This document shows positions 40,740 to 49,376 of a DNA stretch of 64,000 nt, piece by piece; position 1 is the first letter of the stretch, and each line of letters starts with the position of its first letter. The notes under the pieces were generated by a model, which saw only the letters and a program-made list of their open reading frames with translations, was not told where the DNA came from and ran no database searches. Origin of the DNA: Salinarimonas chemoclinalis (GTDB taxonomy: Bacteria; Pseudomonadota; Alphaproteobacteria; Rhizobiales; Beijerinckiaceae); contig NZ_JBGMWH010000001.1 in the NCBI RefSeq assembly GCF_041514305.1, forward strand, positions 1 to 64,000, in the 5' to 3' direction. The translations under genes and the position numbers were made by a program.

Positions 40740-42067
40740 CCATGCGACCGAATGCCCGCGAGCAACCCGGGTCGCTCGATCTCGATGCCGAATGGATCGA
40801 GCGGATCGATGACGATCCGGTCGAGCGCATGACGGCCGCGAGCGTGAAAATCCGCGTCGGCGAGATCGTCGCTACCGAGGTCGAGGATGTCATCGCACGC
40901 ACGGTTCGTGATCACGTCCGCGTTTCCGCCAACCTCTTCGCGTCCTGGTTGGCCGGGAATTGGTGGCGTTTGCGCTGGGAGCCGCAGTCGGATTCCCTCG
41001 GCTGGCAGATGACCCACTGCACGGCCGCGATCGGTTTCGGCTATTCCTGGCCGAACCTCACGTTCGACTCGGATGGAGAGTCGATCCGGGTCGTCGGTCG
41101 GCCCACGACACGGTTCGGAACGGTGCGCTACCTGACCAATCTCGAAGAAGTCGTGCCGGCGACGATCTTCGAGAATGCGATCGACCGCCTCCTCGAGACC
41201 GTCACTCAGCGCCTCTGCGCCGTCGGCTGCTCAGATGCTCCCCTCGTACAGCTGTGGCGTGAAGTCCTCGAGGAACGTCACGATACCGCGGCGACGAATT
41301 ATCGCCGCCTCGAGGCGATGGCGGGCTTCGATCCCGACGAAGCGCCGGAGGAGGTGATCGAGGAGGCGCTCGCCCTGTCCTCGGATGTTGGTGGCGCGGC
41401 CATGCGCGAACTCGCTGCCGCTTCAGGAGGCGAGTTGGCGGCAGCGGCGGAACAGGCGCTGGCCGCCGTGGAATCGGCCAGCGCGCACGTGTCGTTTCAG
41501 AAGGGTATTGTTCAGCGTTTCGAGGAGGATGTGAGGCCGATCGCCGGTGAGCGCCCGTGGGTCCTGGGCTATCGGACGGCCGAATCGTATCGCCGGAAGC
41601 TGGGCGTCGGCGCCCGGCCGCTCCGCGATCACGCCTTCGCGGCCGTGTTCGGGCTCGACGAGGCGATCTTGCTCTCGGCGTCCGTAGAGAAGACGCCGAT
41701 CGGCGTCGCGGTGCGCGACGACGCGTCCCCCGACGATCTGCGTGTCGTCCTTGCGCGCCGCCATCCGCATGCGCGCCGGTTCGAGCTGGCGCGCATGCTC
41801 GGCGACCATGTGGGCAGGTATTCGGTTGGCGACAAACTCCTGCCGGTGACGCGCTCCCGGACCGCCCGCCAGAAGGCACAGCGCGCCTTCGCCGCCGAGT
41901 TCCTCTGCCCCATCGCGGGCCTGCGCGAGCGGTTCGACGATCGCACGCCCGACGAGGACGACATCCAGTCGGCGGCCGACGACTACGGCGTCTCCGAGCA
42001 GGTCGTCGTCGACCAATGGCGCAACCGCGGCCCGGATGCGGAGAGGAGCGGCGGCCAGCGCTGGTGA
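40736..42067 (+). CDS. ImmA/IrrE-like protein with lost zinc motif
   Basis: A 443-aa protein. The N-terminal part (60-175: LFASWLAGNWWRLRWEP, then HCTAAIGFGYSWPNLTFDSD) is an unnamed domain. The C-terminal part (about 280-430) resembles the ImmA/IrrE (COG2856) peptidase domain: RRFELARMLGDHV at 347-359 aligns with RFTLAHELGHHL, and AFAAEFLCPIAGLRE plus YGVSEQVVVDQW match the family end. The zinc ligands H, E and H are R353, M354 and D357 here, so peptidase activity is unlikely. It starts with ATG overlapping the TTG gene. AAGGATG precedes. Lower GC than the flanks supports transfer. Confidence 0.7.
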   Translation: MTMRPNAREQPGSLDLDAEWIERIDDDPVERMTAASVKIRVGEIVATEVEDVIARTVRDHVRVSANLFASWLAGNWWRLRWEPQSDSLGWQMTHCTAAIGFGYSWPNLTFDSDGESIRVVGRPTTRFGTVRYLTNLEEVVPATIFENAIDRLLETVTQRLCAVGCSDAPLVQLWREVLEERHDTAATNYRRLEAMAGFDPDEAPEEVIEEALALSSDVGGAAMRELAAASGGELAAAAEQALAAVESASAHVSFQKGIVQRFEEDVRPIAGERPWVLGYRTAESYRRKLGVGARPLRDHAFAAVFGLDEAILLSASVEKTPIGVAVRDDASPDDLRVVLARRHPHARRFELARMLGDHVGRYSVGDKLLPVTRSRTARQKAQRAFAAEFLCPIAGLRERFDDRTPDEDDIQSAADDYGVSEQVVVDQWRNRGPDAERSGGQRW

Positions 42068-42085
42068 GCGGCGTCACTCGCGCGA

Positions 42086-42511
42086 TCAGGCCCCCTGCGA
42101 ACCCGGGCTCCCCGCACCCCCTTCGGCGCCGCCCTCCGCCTCCCGACCACCCTCCGGCGGCGCGAGCGTCATCCACGGCGTCCCGACGCCCGTCGGCGGC
42201 AGCGCCTCCTCCGTCTCGCGGTCGTGGAGGATGTGGGCCTTGGCGATCATGTAGGCGGTGATCGGGGCCGCGAGGAACAGGAAGATCGTGATCAGCAGCT
42301 CGTGCAGCGACAGGAAGCCGCGCTCGGCCCAGGCGTTGATCATCGAGGCGACGAGGATCGCGCCGATGCCCAGCGTCGTCGCCTTGGTCGGCCCGTGCAG
42401 GCGGCGCATCATGTCCGGCAGCTTGGCGAGCCCGATCGAGCCCACGAGCAGGAAGAAGGCGCCGACGACGAGCAGCGCGGCGGTCAGGAGCTCGATCACG
42501 AATGCCATCAT
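42086..42511 (-). CDS. mrpG: Mrp antiporter subunit G
   Basis: A 141-aa membrane subunit of the Mrp Na+/H+ antiporter. Three membrane helices in the first 95 residues, with the family pattern VGSIGLAKLPDMMRRLHGPTKATTLG. The C-terminal tail is soluble and Gly/Glu-rich, longer than usual. It is the last gene of the operon and lies 4 bp after mrpF. It converges on the island gene with an 18-bp gap. Confidence 0.92.
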   Translation of the reverse strand: MMAFVIELLTAALLVVGAFFLLVGSIGLAKLPDMMRRLHGPTKATTLGIGAILVASMINAWAERGFLSLHELLITIFLFLAAPITAYMIAKAHILHDRETEEALPPTGVGTPWMTLAPPEGGREAEGGAEGGAGSPGSQGA

Positions 42512-42515
42512 TTCC

Positions 42516-42785
42516 TCACTCGATCACGTTGCCGCGCAGGACGAACTTGCAGAACGCCACGGTCGAGAGGAAGCCGACCATGGCGACGAGCAGAGCCGCC
42601 TCGAAGTAGACGTCGGTCGCGTACCAGATGCCGATCATCACGATGAGCGCGATGGCGTTGATCACCATCGTGTCCAGCGCGAGCACCCGGTCCAGGATGT
42701 CCGGCCCCAGCGCCAGACGATAGACGTTGAGGCCGATGGCGATGGCGATCGCTCCGATGCAGACGAGGGCGGCGGTCTCGATCAT
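42516..42785 (-). CDS. mrpF: Mrp antiporter subunit F
   Basis: An 89-aa protein with three membrane helices and the family motif YRLALGPDILDRVLALDTM. The ATG overlaps the mrpE stop (ATGA). It works only as part of the multi-subunit Mrp complex. Confidence 0.93.
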   Translation of the reverse strand: MIETAALVCIGAIAIAIGLNVYRLALGPDILDRVLALDTMVINAIALIVMIGIWYATDVYFEAALLVAMVGFLSTVAFCKFVLRGNVIE

Positions 42786-43270
42786 TCGAAGATCTCCTTG
42801 AGGCGCCGCTCGTAGCGCTGCTTGATCTGCGCCACCGTCCCCTCCGGATCGTCGGTCTCGAGGCAATGGACGAGGAGCGACCGGCCGCAGGCGGAGAGGT
42901 CCGCCGACACCGTGCCCGGCGTCATCGTGATCGTGCCGGCGAGCACGCTGATCGCCTCGGGCGTCTCGAGCTCCAGCGGCACCGTGACGAAGCGCGAGCG
43001 CAGGCTCTCGCCGCGGCGGAAGAGCACGAGATAGGCGACCTGCACGTTCGAGACGACGATGTCCCACAGGACGATGGCCATGTAGGCCACGATCTTGACG
43101 GGATGGCGCACGCGCGGGCGGCCGGGCCAATAGGGGCCGGTGAACAGCGGCACGAGCACGCCGATGATCAGGCCCATGAGCAGCGCGCCGAGCGAGAAGG
43201 CGTTCACGAGCAGCAGCCAGACGCCGGTGATGACGAGCGTCAGGACGGGATGGGGCAGGATGCGCGACAT
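42782..43270 (-). CDS. mrpE: Mrp antiporter subunit E
   Basis: A 162-aa subunit with two or three N-terminal membrane helices and a soluble C-terminal domain holding the conserved ETPEAISVLAGTITMTPGTVSADL and the FRRGESLRSRFVTVPLELE region. The start ATG at 43270 overlaps the mrpD stop as TGATG, with GGAG at good spacing; an ATG at 43282 is an alternative. Confidence 0.93.
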   Translation of the reverse strand: MSRILPHPVLTLVITGVWLLLVNAFSLGALLMGLIIGVLVPLFTGPYWPGRPRVRHPVKIVAYMAIVLWDIVVSNVQVAYLVLFRRGESLRSRFVTVPLELETPEAISVLAGTITMTPGTVSADLSACGRSLLVHCLETDDPEGTVAQIKQRYERRLKEIFE

Positions 43271-44841
43271 CAGCGGCTCCATTCCGGGACGACGGCGGGG
43301 TCGAACACGGCGGCGACGTAGCCCGCCGGATCGAGGATTTGGCGCGCGGTCGCCTCCAGCACCTCGGTGACCGGGCCGGCGAGGACGACGAGGAGCGCCG
43401 TCGCGGCCAGGAGGACGTAGACGCACAGGCGCATCGCCGGCGTCTCGGCGCGGGGCGTGTCGTACCCCCGCTCCGGCGGCGGGGCGGCGGCGACGAGCCC
43501 GCCGCCGACGGCCTGCGCCTTCCAGAACACGGTGGAGCCCGCCCGCGCGAAGCCGATCACGACGACGAGCGAGGTGGCGAGCACGAGCGTCCAGATCCAC
43601 GGCCCCCAGGCCGAGGCGCGGGCGGCGTCGAGGATGAGCAGCTTGCCGATGAAGCCGGAGAAGGGCGGCAGCCCCGCCATGGCGATCGCCGCGACGAAGA
43701 AGAGGCCCGAGACGAGCGCGTCGTTCGCGATCGGCGGCGCGGTGCGCAAGCTGTCGCCGGAGGCGCCGCGGCGGCGCGTCACCATGTCGGCGATGAGGAA
43801 GAGCACGGCGGCCGCGACCGTCGAATGGACGGCGTAGTAGAGCGCCGCGGTGAGCCCCTCCACGTCGAACAGGCCCAGCGCGACGAGCAGCGAGCCCATC
43901 GACCACACGACCGAGAAGGCGACGAGATCCACGAGCCGGCGCGTCGCGAGCACGCCCAGCGCGCCGATCACCAGCGTCGCCAGCGCGGCGGGGATGATCC
44001 ACGGCTCGGCCACGAAGGCGACGGGGCCCGCCTCGCCGCCGAACACCATCGCGTTCATGCGGATGATCGAGTACGCGCCGACCTTGGTCATGATGGCGAA
44101 GATGGCGACCGCCGGCGTCGAGGCCGCGCCGTATGTCGTCGGCAGCCACCAATGCAGCGGCGCGAGCGAGGACTTCAGCGCGAAGACGAGGAACAGCAGC
44201 AACGCGCCCACCCGCAGCAGCGCCACGTCCCCCGCCGCGACCTCGCTCGCCTTGCGGGCGATGTCGGCCATGTTGAGCGTGCCGGTGGTGGCGTAGATCA
44301 GGCCCACCGCGAACAGGAAGAGCGTCGAGCCGACGAGGTTGATCGCCACGTAGTGGAAGCCCGCCTTCAGCCGCGCCGGCCCGCCGCCGTGCAGCATCAG
44401 CCCGTAGGAGGCGATCAGCATCACCTCGAAGAAGACGAACAGGTTGAAGGCGTCGCCCGTGAGGAAGGCGCCCATGATGCCCATCAGCTGGAACTGGAAG
44501 AGCGCGTGGAAGTGCTTGCCCTTCTCGTCCCAGCCGCCCGACGCGTAGGTCACGACCACGAGCGCGAGGAAGCCCGTGAGCAGCACCATCAGCGCCGAGA
44601 GCCGATCGAGCACCAGGATGATGCCGTAGGGTACGGGCCAGTTGCCGAGCAGGTACGGCCGCGTCGTCCCGTCGCCGGAGAGCGCGAACAGGTACATGCC
44701 GACGGCGAGCAGCGCGGCGGTGGCGACGAAGGAGACGATCCGCTGCGCGGCGAGGTTCTCGCGAAGGGCGAGCACGATGAAGGCCGCGACGAAGGCCGGC
44801 AGCAGGATCGGCGCGATGATCAGGTGGTCCATCGGGTTCAT
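43270..44841 (-). CDS. mrpD: Mrp antiporter subunit D
   Basis: A 523-aa polytopic subunit related to NuoL/M/N of complex I, with about 14 helices. It holds the proton-channel type motifs FFEVMLIASYGLMLHGG (conserved Glu in TM5) and KSSLAPLHWWLPTTYGAA, both required in characterised MrpD proteins. It overlaps mrpC by ATGA. Length is normal for MrpD. Confidence 0.94.
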   Translation of the reverse strand: MNPMDHLIIAPILLPAFVAAFIVLALRENLAAQRIVSFVATAALLAVGMYLFALSGDGTTRPYLLGNWPVPYGIILVLDRLSALMVLLTGFLALVVVTYASGGWDEKGKHFHALFQFQLMGIMGAFLTGDAFNLFVFFEVMLIASYGLMLHGGGPARLKAGFHYVAINLVGSTLFLFAVGLIYATTGTLNMADIARKASEVAAGDVALLRVGALLLFLVFALKSSLAPLHWWLPTTYGAASTPAVAIFAIMTKVGAYSIIRMNAMVFGGEAGPVAFVAEPWIIPAALATLVIGALGVLATRRLVDLVAFSVVWSMGSLLVALGLFDVEGLTAALYYAVHSTVAAAVLFLIADMVTRRRGASGDSLRTAPPIANDALVSGLFFVAAIAMAGLPPFSGFIGKLLILDAARASAWGPWIWTLVLATSLVVVIGFARAGSTVFWKAQAVGGGLVAAAPPPERGYDTPRAETPAMRLCVYVLLAATALLVVLAGPVTEVLEATARQILDPAGYVAAVFDPAVVPEWSR

Positions 44842-45206
44842 GACGCGCGCCCGCCCTCGCTCTCGCCGCCCTCGCTCGCCGGCGCGGTGCCCGCGTCGAC
44901 GCCGTCGTCGCCGCTCTCGAGGAAGCCGCGCAGCGCCAGCACCACGATGAGCGCCGTCATGCCGAAGGAGATGACGATGGCGGTGAGCACCAGCGCCTGC
45001 GGCAGCGGGTCGGTGTAGGTCTTCACCGCGGGGTCGTAGATCGGCGGCGCGTCGATCGTGAGCCGCCCCATGGCGAACAGGAAGACGTTCACGGCATAGG
45101 TGAGGAACGCGAGACCGATGATGACCGGGAAGGTCTGCGCACGGCAGACGAGGTAGATCCCCGCCGCCGTCAGGACGCCGATGCCGCTCGCGAGCAGAAG
45201 CTCCAT
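44838..45206 (-). CDS. mrpC: Mrp antiporter subunit C
   Basis: A 122-aa subunit with three helices, NuoK-like. Conserved LVCRAQTFPVIIGLAFLTYAVNVFLFAMGRL and DPLPQALVLTAIVISFGMTALIV. It starts 1 bp after the mrpAB stop, showing tight coupling. Confidence 0.94.
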   Translation of the reverse strand: MELLLASGIGVLTAAGIYLVCRAQTFPVIIGLAFLTYAVNVFLFAMGRLTIDAPPIYDPAVKTYTDPLPQALVLTAIVISFGMTALIVVLALRGFLESGDDGVDAGTAPASEGGESEGGRAS

Positions 45207-45207
45207 C

Positions 45208-48078
45208 TCACGCCTCCTTGTCGCGTGCGGGCTCGACGACGCGCGCCGCCGCCCTGCGGTCGTACGGGGGCTCGTAGGGGCCGGCGGGGACCGGCCCGCG
45301 GTCCGCCTTGTGCTCGACCCGCGAGATCTGGAAGAGCGCGAGCAGCACGACGCCCACCACGGTGAGGAACACGCCGAGGTCGAAGGCGATCGCGGTGGCG
45401 AGCTCCACCTCGCCCACGAAGGGAATGTGGAAGTAGTCGTAGGAGGACGTCAGGAACGGCGCGCCGAAGACGAAGGATCCCAGCCCGGTCGCTCCGGCGA
45501 TCAGCACCCCCGCGCCGATCATGGCGTGGGGGTTGTATCGCGCGCGCGCGGCGGCCCAGTCCCAGCCCGAGGCGATGTATTGCATGATCAGGGCGATGGC
45601 GACGACGAGGCCGGCGATGAAGCCGCCTCCCGGCTCGTTGTGGCCCCTCAGGAAGATGAACACGCCCACCGTGATCGCCAGCGGCAGGATCACGCGGGTG
45701 GCGACGACGAGCGGCATCGGATGCGCGTCGCCCGAGCGGCGCGCCGGCAGCATCGCCGCGAGCCGGCGGGCCGAGGCGCCGCGCAGGGCCGAATCGAGCA
45801 TGGCGAAGATGCCGAGCGCGGCGATGCCGAGCACGATGATCTCGCCGAACGTGTCGAAGCCGCGGAAGTCGACGAGGATGACGTTGACGATGTTGGTGCC
45901 GCCGCCGCCGGGCTTGGAGAGCGCGATGTGGTAATCCGAGATCGAGGCGACGTCGCGGGTCATCACCGCATAGGCCAGGAAGGCGACGCCGAGCCCGGCC
46001 ACGACCGCGATCGCGCCGGAGCTCCAGCGCGCCGCGGCGCTGCGCTCCGGCTCGCTGCGCCGGGGCAGGAGGTTGAGCGCCAGCAGCAGGAGGATCGTGG
46101 TGACGACCTCGACCGAGATCTGGGTGAGCGCGAGGTCCGGCGCGGAGAATTGCAGGAAGGCGACGGAGACGATCAGCCCCACCACGCTCGTGAGCACGAG
46201 CGTGACCAGCCGGCTGAGATGCGCGAACACGACGGCGCCGGAGACCGCGATCAGCACCGCCCACGCGACGATGGCCGGCGTGTTGACGGGCAGCATCGCC
46301 CGCGCGCCCGGCCCGTGGCCGCCCTGGAGGAAGCCGACGACGCCGACCGCGACGATCGCCGCGACGATGACCCCGGCGTAGAGCTGGAGCGAGCCGGTCT
46401 GCGTGCGCCCGGTGATCCCGCGCGCCAGCGCCACGACGGCGGCGATGGTGCGGTCGAACATCGCCTTCGCCTCCGGATGGGGGAGGGCCGCGTGGGCGCC
46501 GGCGAGCGAGCGGTAGAGCGCCACCATGATCGCGCCGACGACGATCGCGACGATCGACATGAACAGCGCCGGCGTCACCCCGTGCCAGATCGCGAGGGAG
46601 TAGTAGGGCAGCGTGTCCGTCTGCAGCACCGCCATCGCGGTCCGCGCCACCACCGGCCCGGCGATCGGCGGGACGAGGCCGATTGCGACCACGAGCCCGA
46701 CGAGGAGCGCGACCGGCCCCCACATGCCGACCGGCGGGTCGTGCGGGTGGTGCGGATAGCTGTCGCGCGTCGGCCCGAGATAGGCGAACCAGGCCAGTCG
46801 CAGCGAGTAGGCGACCGAGAACACCGCGGCGAGCGTCGCCAGCGTCGGGACCAGGTAGGGGATGCCCGCGATCTCGGTGTGGACCGCGGCCTCGAGCATC
46901 ATCTCCTTCGACAGGAAGCCGTTGAAGAAGGGCAGGCCCGCCATCGAGGCGGCGGCGATCAGCGCCAGCACGCTCGAGATCGGCATCAGCCTGTAGAGGC
47001 CGCCGAGCTTGCGGATGTCGCGCGTGCCGGCCTCGTGGTCGACGATGCCGGCGCTCATGAAGAGCGCCGCCTTGAAGGTCGCGTGATTGAGGATGTGGAA
47101 CACGGCGATGACGACGCCGAGCGGGGTGCCGAGGCCGAGCAGCATCGTCATCATGCCGAGATGACTGACGGTGGAATAGGCCAGCAGCGCCTTCAGGTCG
47201 TTCTTGAAGATCGCGATGAAGGCCGCGATCGCCATCGTGGCGAGGCCCACCGGCGTGACGATCAGGAACCAGACGTCGGTCCCCGCCAGCGCCGGCCAGA
47301 AGCGCGCGAGCAGGAACACGCCCGCCTTCACCATCGTGGCGGAGTGCAGGTAGGCCGAGACCGGCGTCGGCGCCGCCATCGCGTGCGGGAGCCAGAAATG
47401 GAACGGGAACTGCGCCGACTTGGTGAAGGCGCCCACCAGGATCAGCAGCAGCGCCGGCACGTAGAGCGGATGCGCCTGGATGATCTCCCCGCGCTGGATG
47501 ATCTCCGAGATCGCGTAGGTGCCCGCCGCCTCGCCGAGCAGCAGCATGCCGGCGATCAGCGCGAGCCCGCCGCCGCCGGTGACGGCGAGCGCCATGCGCG
47601 CACCCTGCCGGCCCTCGGGCAGGTGGCGCCAGTAGCCGATCAGCAGGAAGGAGGAGAGGCTCGTCATCTCCCAGAAGACGAGGAAGAGCAGCGCGTTGTC
47701 GGAGAGCGCGATGCCGAGCATCGCGCTCTGGAAGAGCAGCAGGTAGACGTAGAAGCGCCCCATCGGGTCCTGGCGCGCGAGGTAGTAGCGCGCGTAGACG
47801 ATGATCAGGAGGCCGATGGCCAGGATGAGCGTCGCGAAGAAGAAGCCCAGCCCGTCGACGAAGAACGCGAAGGAGAGCCCCAGCTGCGGGATCCACGCGG
47901 CCTCCTGGCGCACCACATCGCCCGCGTAGACGCCCGGCAGGTGCGACATCAGGAGCGCGAAGGCGGCGAACGAGGCCGCGCCCGCCGTCGCCGCACAGGC
48001 GTTGCGCCCGTACCGGATCGTCAGCGGCGCGAGGAGCGCGCCCAGAAGCGGCAGGAAGACGACGAGGGCGATGCTCAT
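45208..48078 (-). CDS. mrpAB: Mrp antiporter fused subunit A+B
   Basis: A 956-aa protein. Residues 1-750 are MrpA: NuoL-like core (FFATLILAIGLLIIVYARYYL, FWEMTSLSSFLLIGYW, KSAQFPFHFWLPHAMAAPTPVSAYLHSATMVKAGVFLLAR) and the DUF4040 region (FSAPDLALTQISVEVVTTIL). About 800-930 is MrpB (FLRGHNEPGGGFIAGLVVA, SYDYFHIPFVGEVELATAIAFDLGVFL). The A-B fusion is typical of the rhizobial PhaAB type. The operon gives Na+ (or K+) efflux and pH control. The ATG at 48078 fits the family start MSIALVVFLPLLGA. Confidence 0.95.
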   Translation of the reverse strand: MSIALVVFLPLLGALLAPLTIRYGRNACAATAGAASFAAFALLMSHLPGVYAGDVVRQEAAWIPQLGLSFAFFVDGLGFFFATLILAIGLLIIVYARYYLARQDPMGRFYVYLLLFQSAMLGIALSDNALLFLVFWEMTSLSSFLLIGYWRHLPEGRQGARMALAVTGGGGLALIAGMLLLGEAAGTYAISEIIQRGEIIQAHPLYVPALLLILVGAFTKSAQFPFHFWLPHAMAAPTPVSAYLHSATMVKAGVFLLARFWPALAGTDVWFLIVTPVGLATMAIAAFIAIFKNDLKALLAYSTVSHLGMMTMLLGLGTPLGVVIAVFHILNHATFKAALFMSAGIVDHEAGTRDIRKLGGLYRLMPISSVLALIAAASMAGLPFFNGFLSKEMMLEAAVHTEIAGIPYLVPTLATLAAVFSVAYSLRLAWFAYLGPTRDSYPHHPHDPPVGMWGPVALLVGLVVAIGLVPPIAGPVVARTAMAVLQTDTLPYYSLAIWHGVTPALFMSIVAIVVGAIMVALYRSLAGAHAALPHPEAKAMFDRTIAAVVALARGITGRTQTGSLQLYAGVIVAAIVAVGVVGFLQGGHGPGARAMLPVNTPAIVAWAVLIAVSGAVVFAHLSRLVTLVLTSVVGLIVSVAFLQFSAPDLALTQISVEVVTTILLLLALNLLPRRSEPERSAAARWSSGAIAVVAGLGVAFLAYAVMTRDVASISDYHIALSKPGGGGTNIVNVILVDFRGFDTFGEIIVLGIAALGIFAMLDSALRGASARRLAAMLPARRSGDAHPMPLVVATRVILPLAITVGVFIFLRGHNEPGGGFIAGLVVAIALIMQYIASGWDWAAARARYNPHAMIGAGVLIAGATGLGSFVFGAPFLTSSYDYFHIPFVGEVELATAIAFDLGVFLTVVGVVLLALFQISRVEHKADRGPVPAGPYEPPYDRRAAARVVEPARDKEA

Positions 48079-48374
48079 GGGCGCGTCGGGCGACCTCTGT
48101 TGGCGGGCGTCTCGCTCGCTCGGGCTGCGGCGCGGGACGGCCCCCGCGGACAGGCGCGCACGATCGACGGCACGCCCGCGCGAGCGCCCTCGCAATACGG
48201 TCTGGCCCCTTGGCGCGCAAGCGATTTCCACGCACGCACGCAGGGCATTCGACCCGTGGCCACCGTCTTCGGAACCCCCACCCCAGGAACCCCACCCGAG
48301 CGCTTCGGCCTTGACGGGGGACCGCCCCGGCGCCGAAGTCTGGCGGGAGCCTAGCCGAGGAGGGTTTCCGCCCC
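48079..48374. promoter_or_regulatory. Divergent promoter region of the mrp operon and the hydrolase
   Basis: A 296-bp gap containing the 5' ends of the mrp operon and the alpha/beta hydrolase. No EcfG site, clear sigma-70 box pair or riboswitch was recognised. The hydrolase start is preceded by CGAGGAGGG. Confidence 0.4.
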
Positions 48375-49376
48375 ATGAATGCCCCCACCGACGATCCCGC
48401 GCCGGGCGAGCCGCCCGCGGCCGCCGCCGACCGCGGCTTCCGGTCCGCCTTCGTGCGCGCCGGGGACGGGCTGCGGCTGCACGCGCGCGTCTACGGTGCG
48501 ACGCCCGATCGCGCGCTGCCCGTGGTCTGCCTGCCGGGCCTCGCCCGCCATGCCGAGGACTTCCACGCGCTGGCCCTGCGCCTGTCGCGCGATCCGCAGG
48601 CACCACGTCGGGTGATCGCCCTCGACTATCGCGGCCGCGGGCTCTCCGAACGCGATCGCGACTGGCGCAACTACGACATCGCGGTGGAGATGCGGGACGT
48701 CCTCGCCGTCCTCGCCGCCCTCGACGTGCCGGAGGCGGCCTTCGTGGGCACCTCGCGGGGCGGGCTCATCGTCATGGCGCTCGCCGCGAGCCGGCCCGCG
48801 ATCCTGCGCGCCGTCGTCATGAACGACATCGGCCCGGTGATCGACGCCAAGGGCCTCATCCGCATCCGCGGCTATGTCGGCAAGCTGCCGACGCCGAAGT
48901 CGTGGGCGGAGGCGGTCGACGCGCTGAAGCGCCTGCAGGGCGCGCAGTTCCCCGGGCTCGACGCCGAGGGGTGGCTCGCGCTCGCGCGGGGCACCTGGAC
49001 GGAGCGCGCCGACGGCACGCTCGCGCTCGCCTACGACCCGGCCCTGACGAAGACGCTGGAGCGACTGGACCTCGAGCAGTCGCCGCCGCCGCTGTGGCCG
49101 CTGTTCGAGGGGCTCGCCCACGTGCCGGTGCTCGCGATCCGCGGCGCGCATTCCGATCTCCTCGCGGCGCAGACGCTCGCCGAGATGGGCCGGCGTCACC
49201 CGCGGCTCGAGGCGGAGGAGGTCTCCGGGGAAGGGCACGCGCCGCTGCTGCGCGGGCCGCTCGCGGAGCGGATCGCGCGCTTCATCGCCGGGGCGGAAGC
49301 GGGTGGCGCGCCAGACCGGCGAGAACCCCCTCCCGCGCCGACGGGGGAAGAACCGCGTATGCCGCGGGTGCGCTAG
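48375..49376 (+). CDS. Alpha/beta-fold hydrolase
   Basis: A 333-aa hydrolase. Nucleophile Ser in GTSRGGLI, Asp candidate in GAHSDLL and His in EGHAPLL complete a catalytic triad. The oxyanion region is LPGLARHAEDF. The first 20 residues and the last 25 are low-complexity additions. GAGGAGG lies before the ATG. The substrate is unknown. Its last 95 bases overlap the convergent T3SS-linked gene, an unusually large overlap. Confidence 0.88.
   Translation: MNAPTDDPAPGEPPAAAADRGFRSAFVRAGDGLRLHARVYGATPDRALPVVCLPGLARHAEDFHALALRLSRDPQAPRRVIALDYRGRGLSERDRDWRNYDIAVEMRDVLAVLAALDVPEAAFVGTSRGGLIVMALAASRPAILRAVVMNDIGPVIDAKGLIRIRGYVGKLPTPKSWAEAVDALKRLQGAQFPGLDAEGWLALARGTWTERADGTLALAYDPALTKTLERLDLEQSPPPLWPLFEGLAHVPVLAIRGAHSDLLAAQTLAEMGRRHPRLEAEEVSGEGHAPLLRGPLAERIARFIAGAEAGGAPDRREPPPAPTGEEPRMPRVR

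Noticed and set aside
40736..42067. An active ImmA/IrrE metalloprotease
   Set aside because: The HExxH ligands are absent at the aligned position (R353, M354, D357), so catalysis is not claimed.
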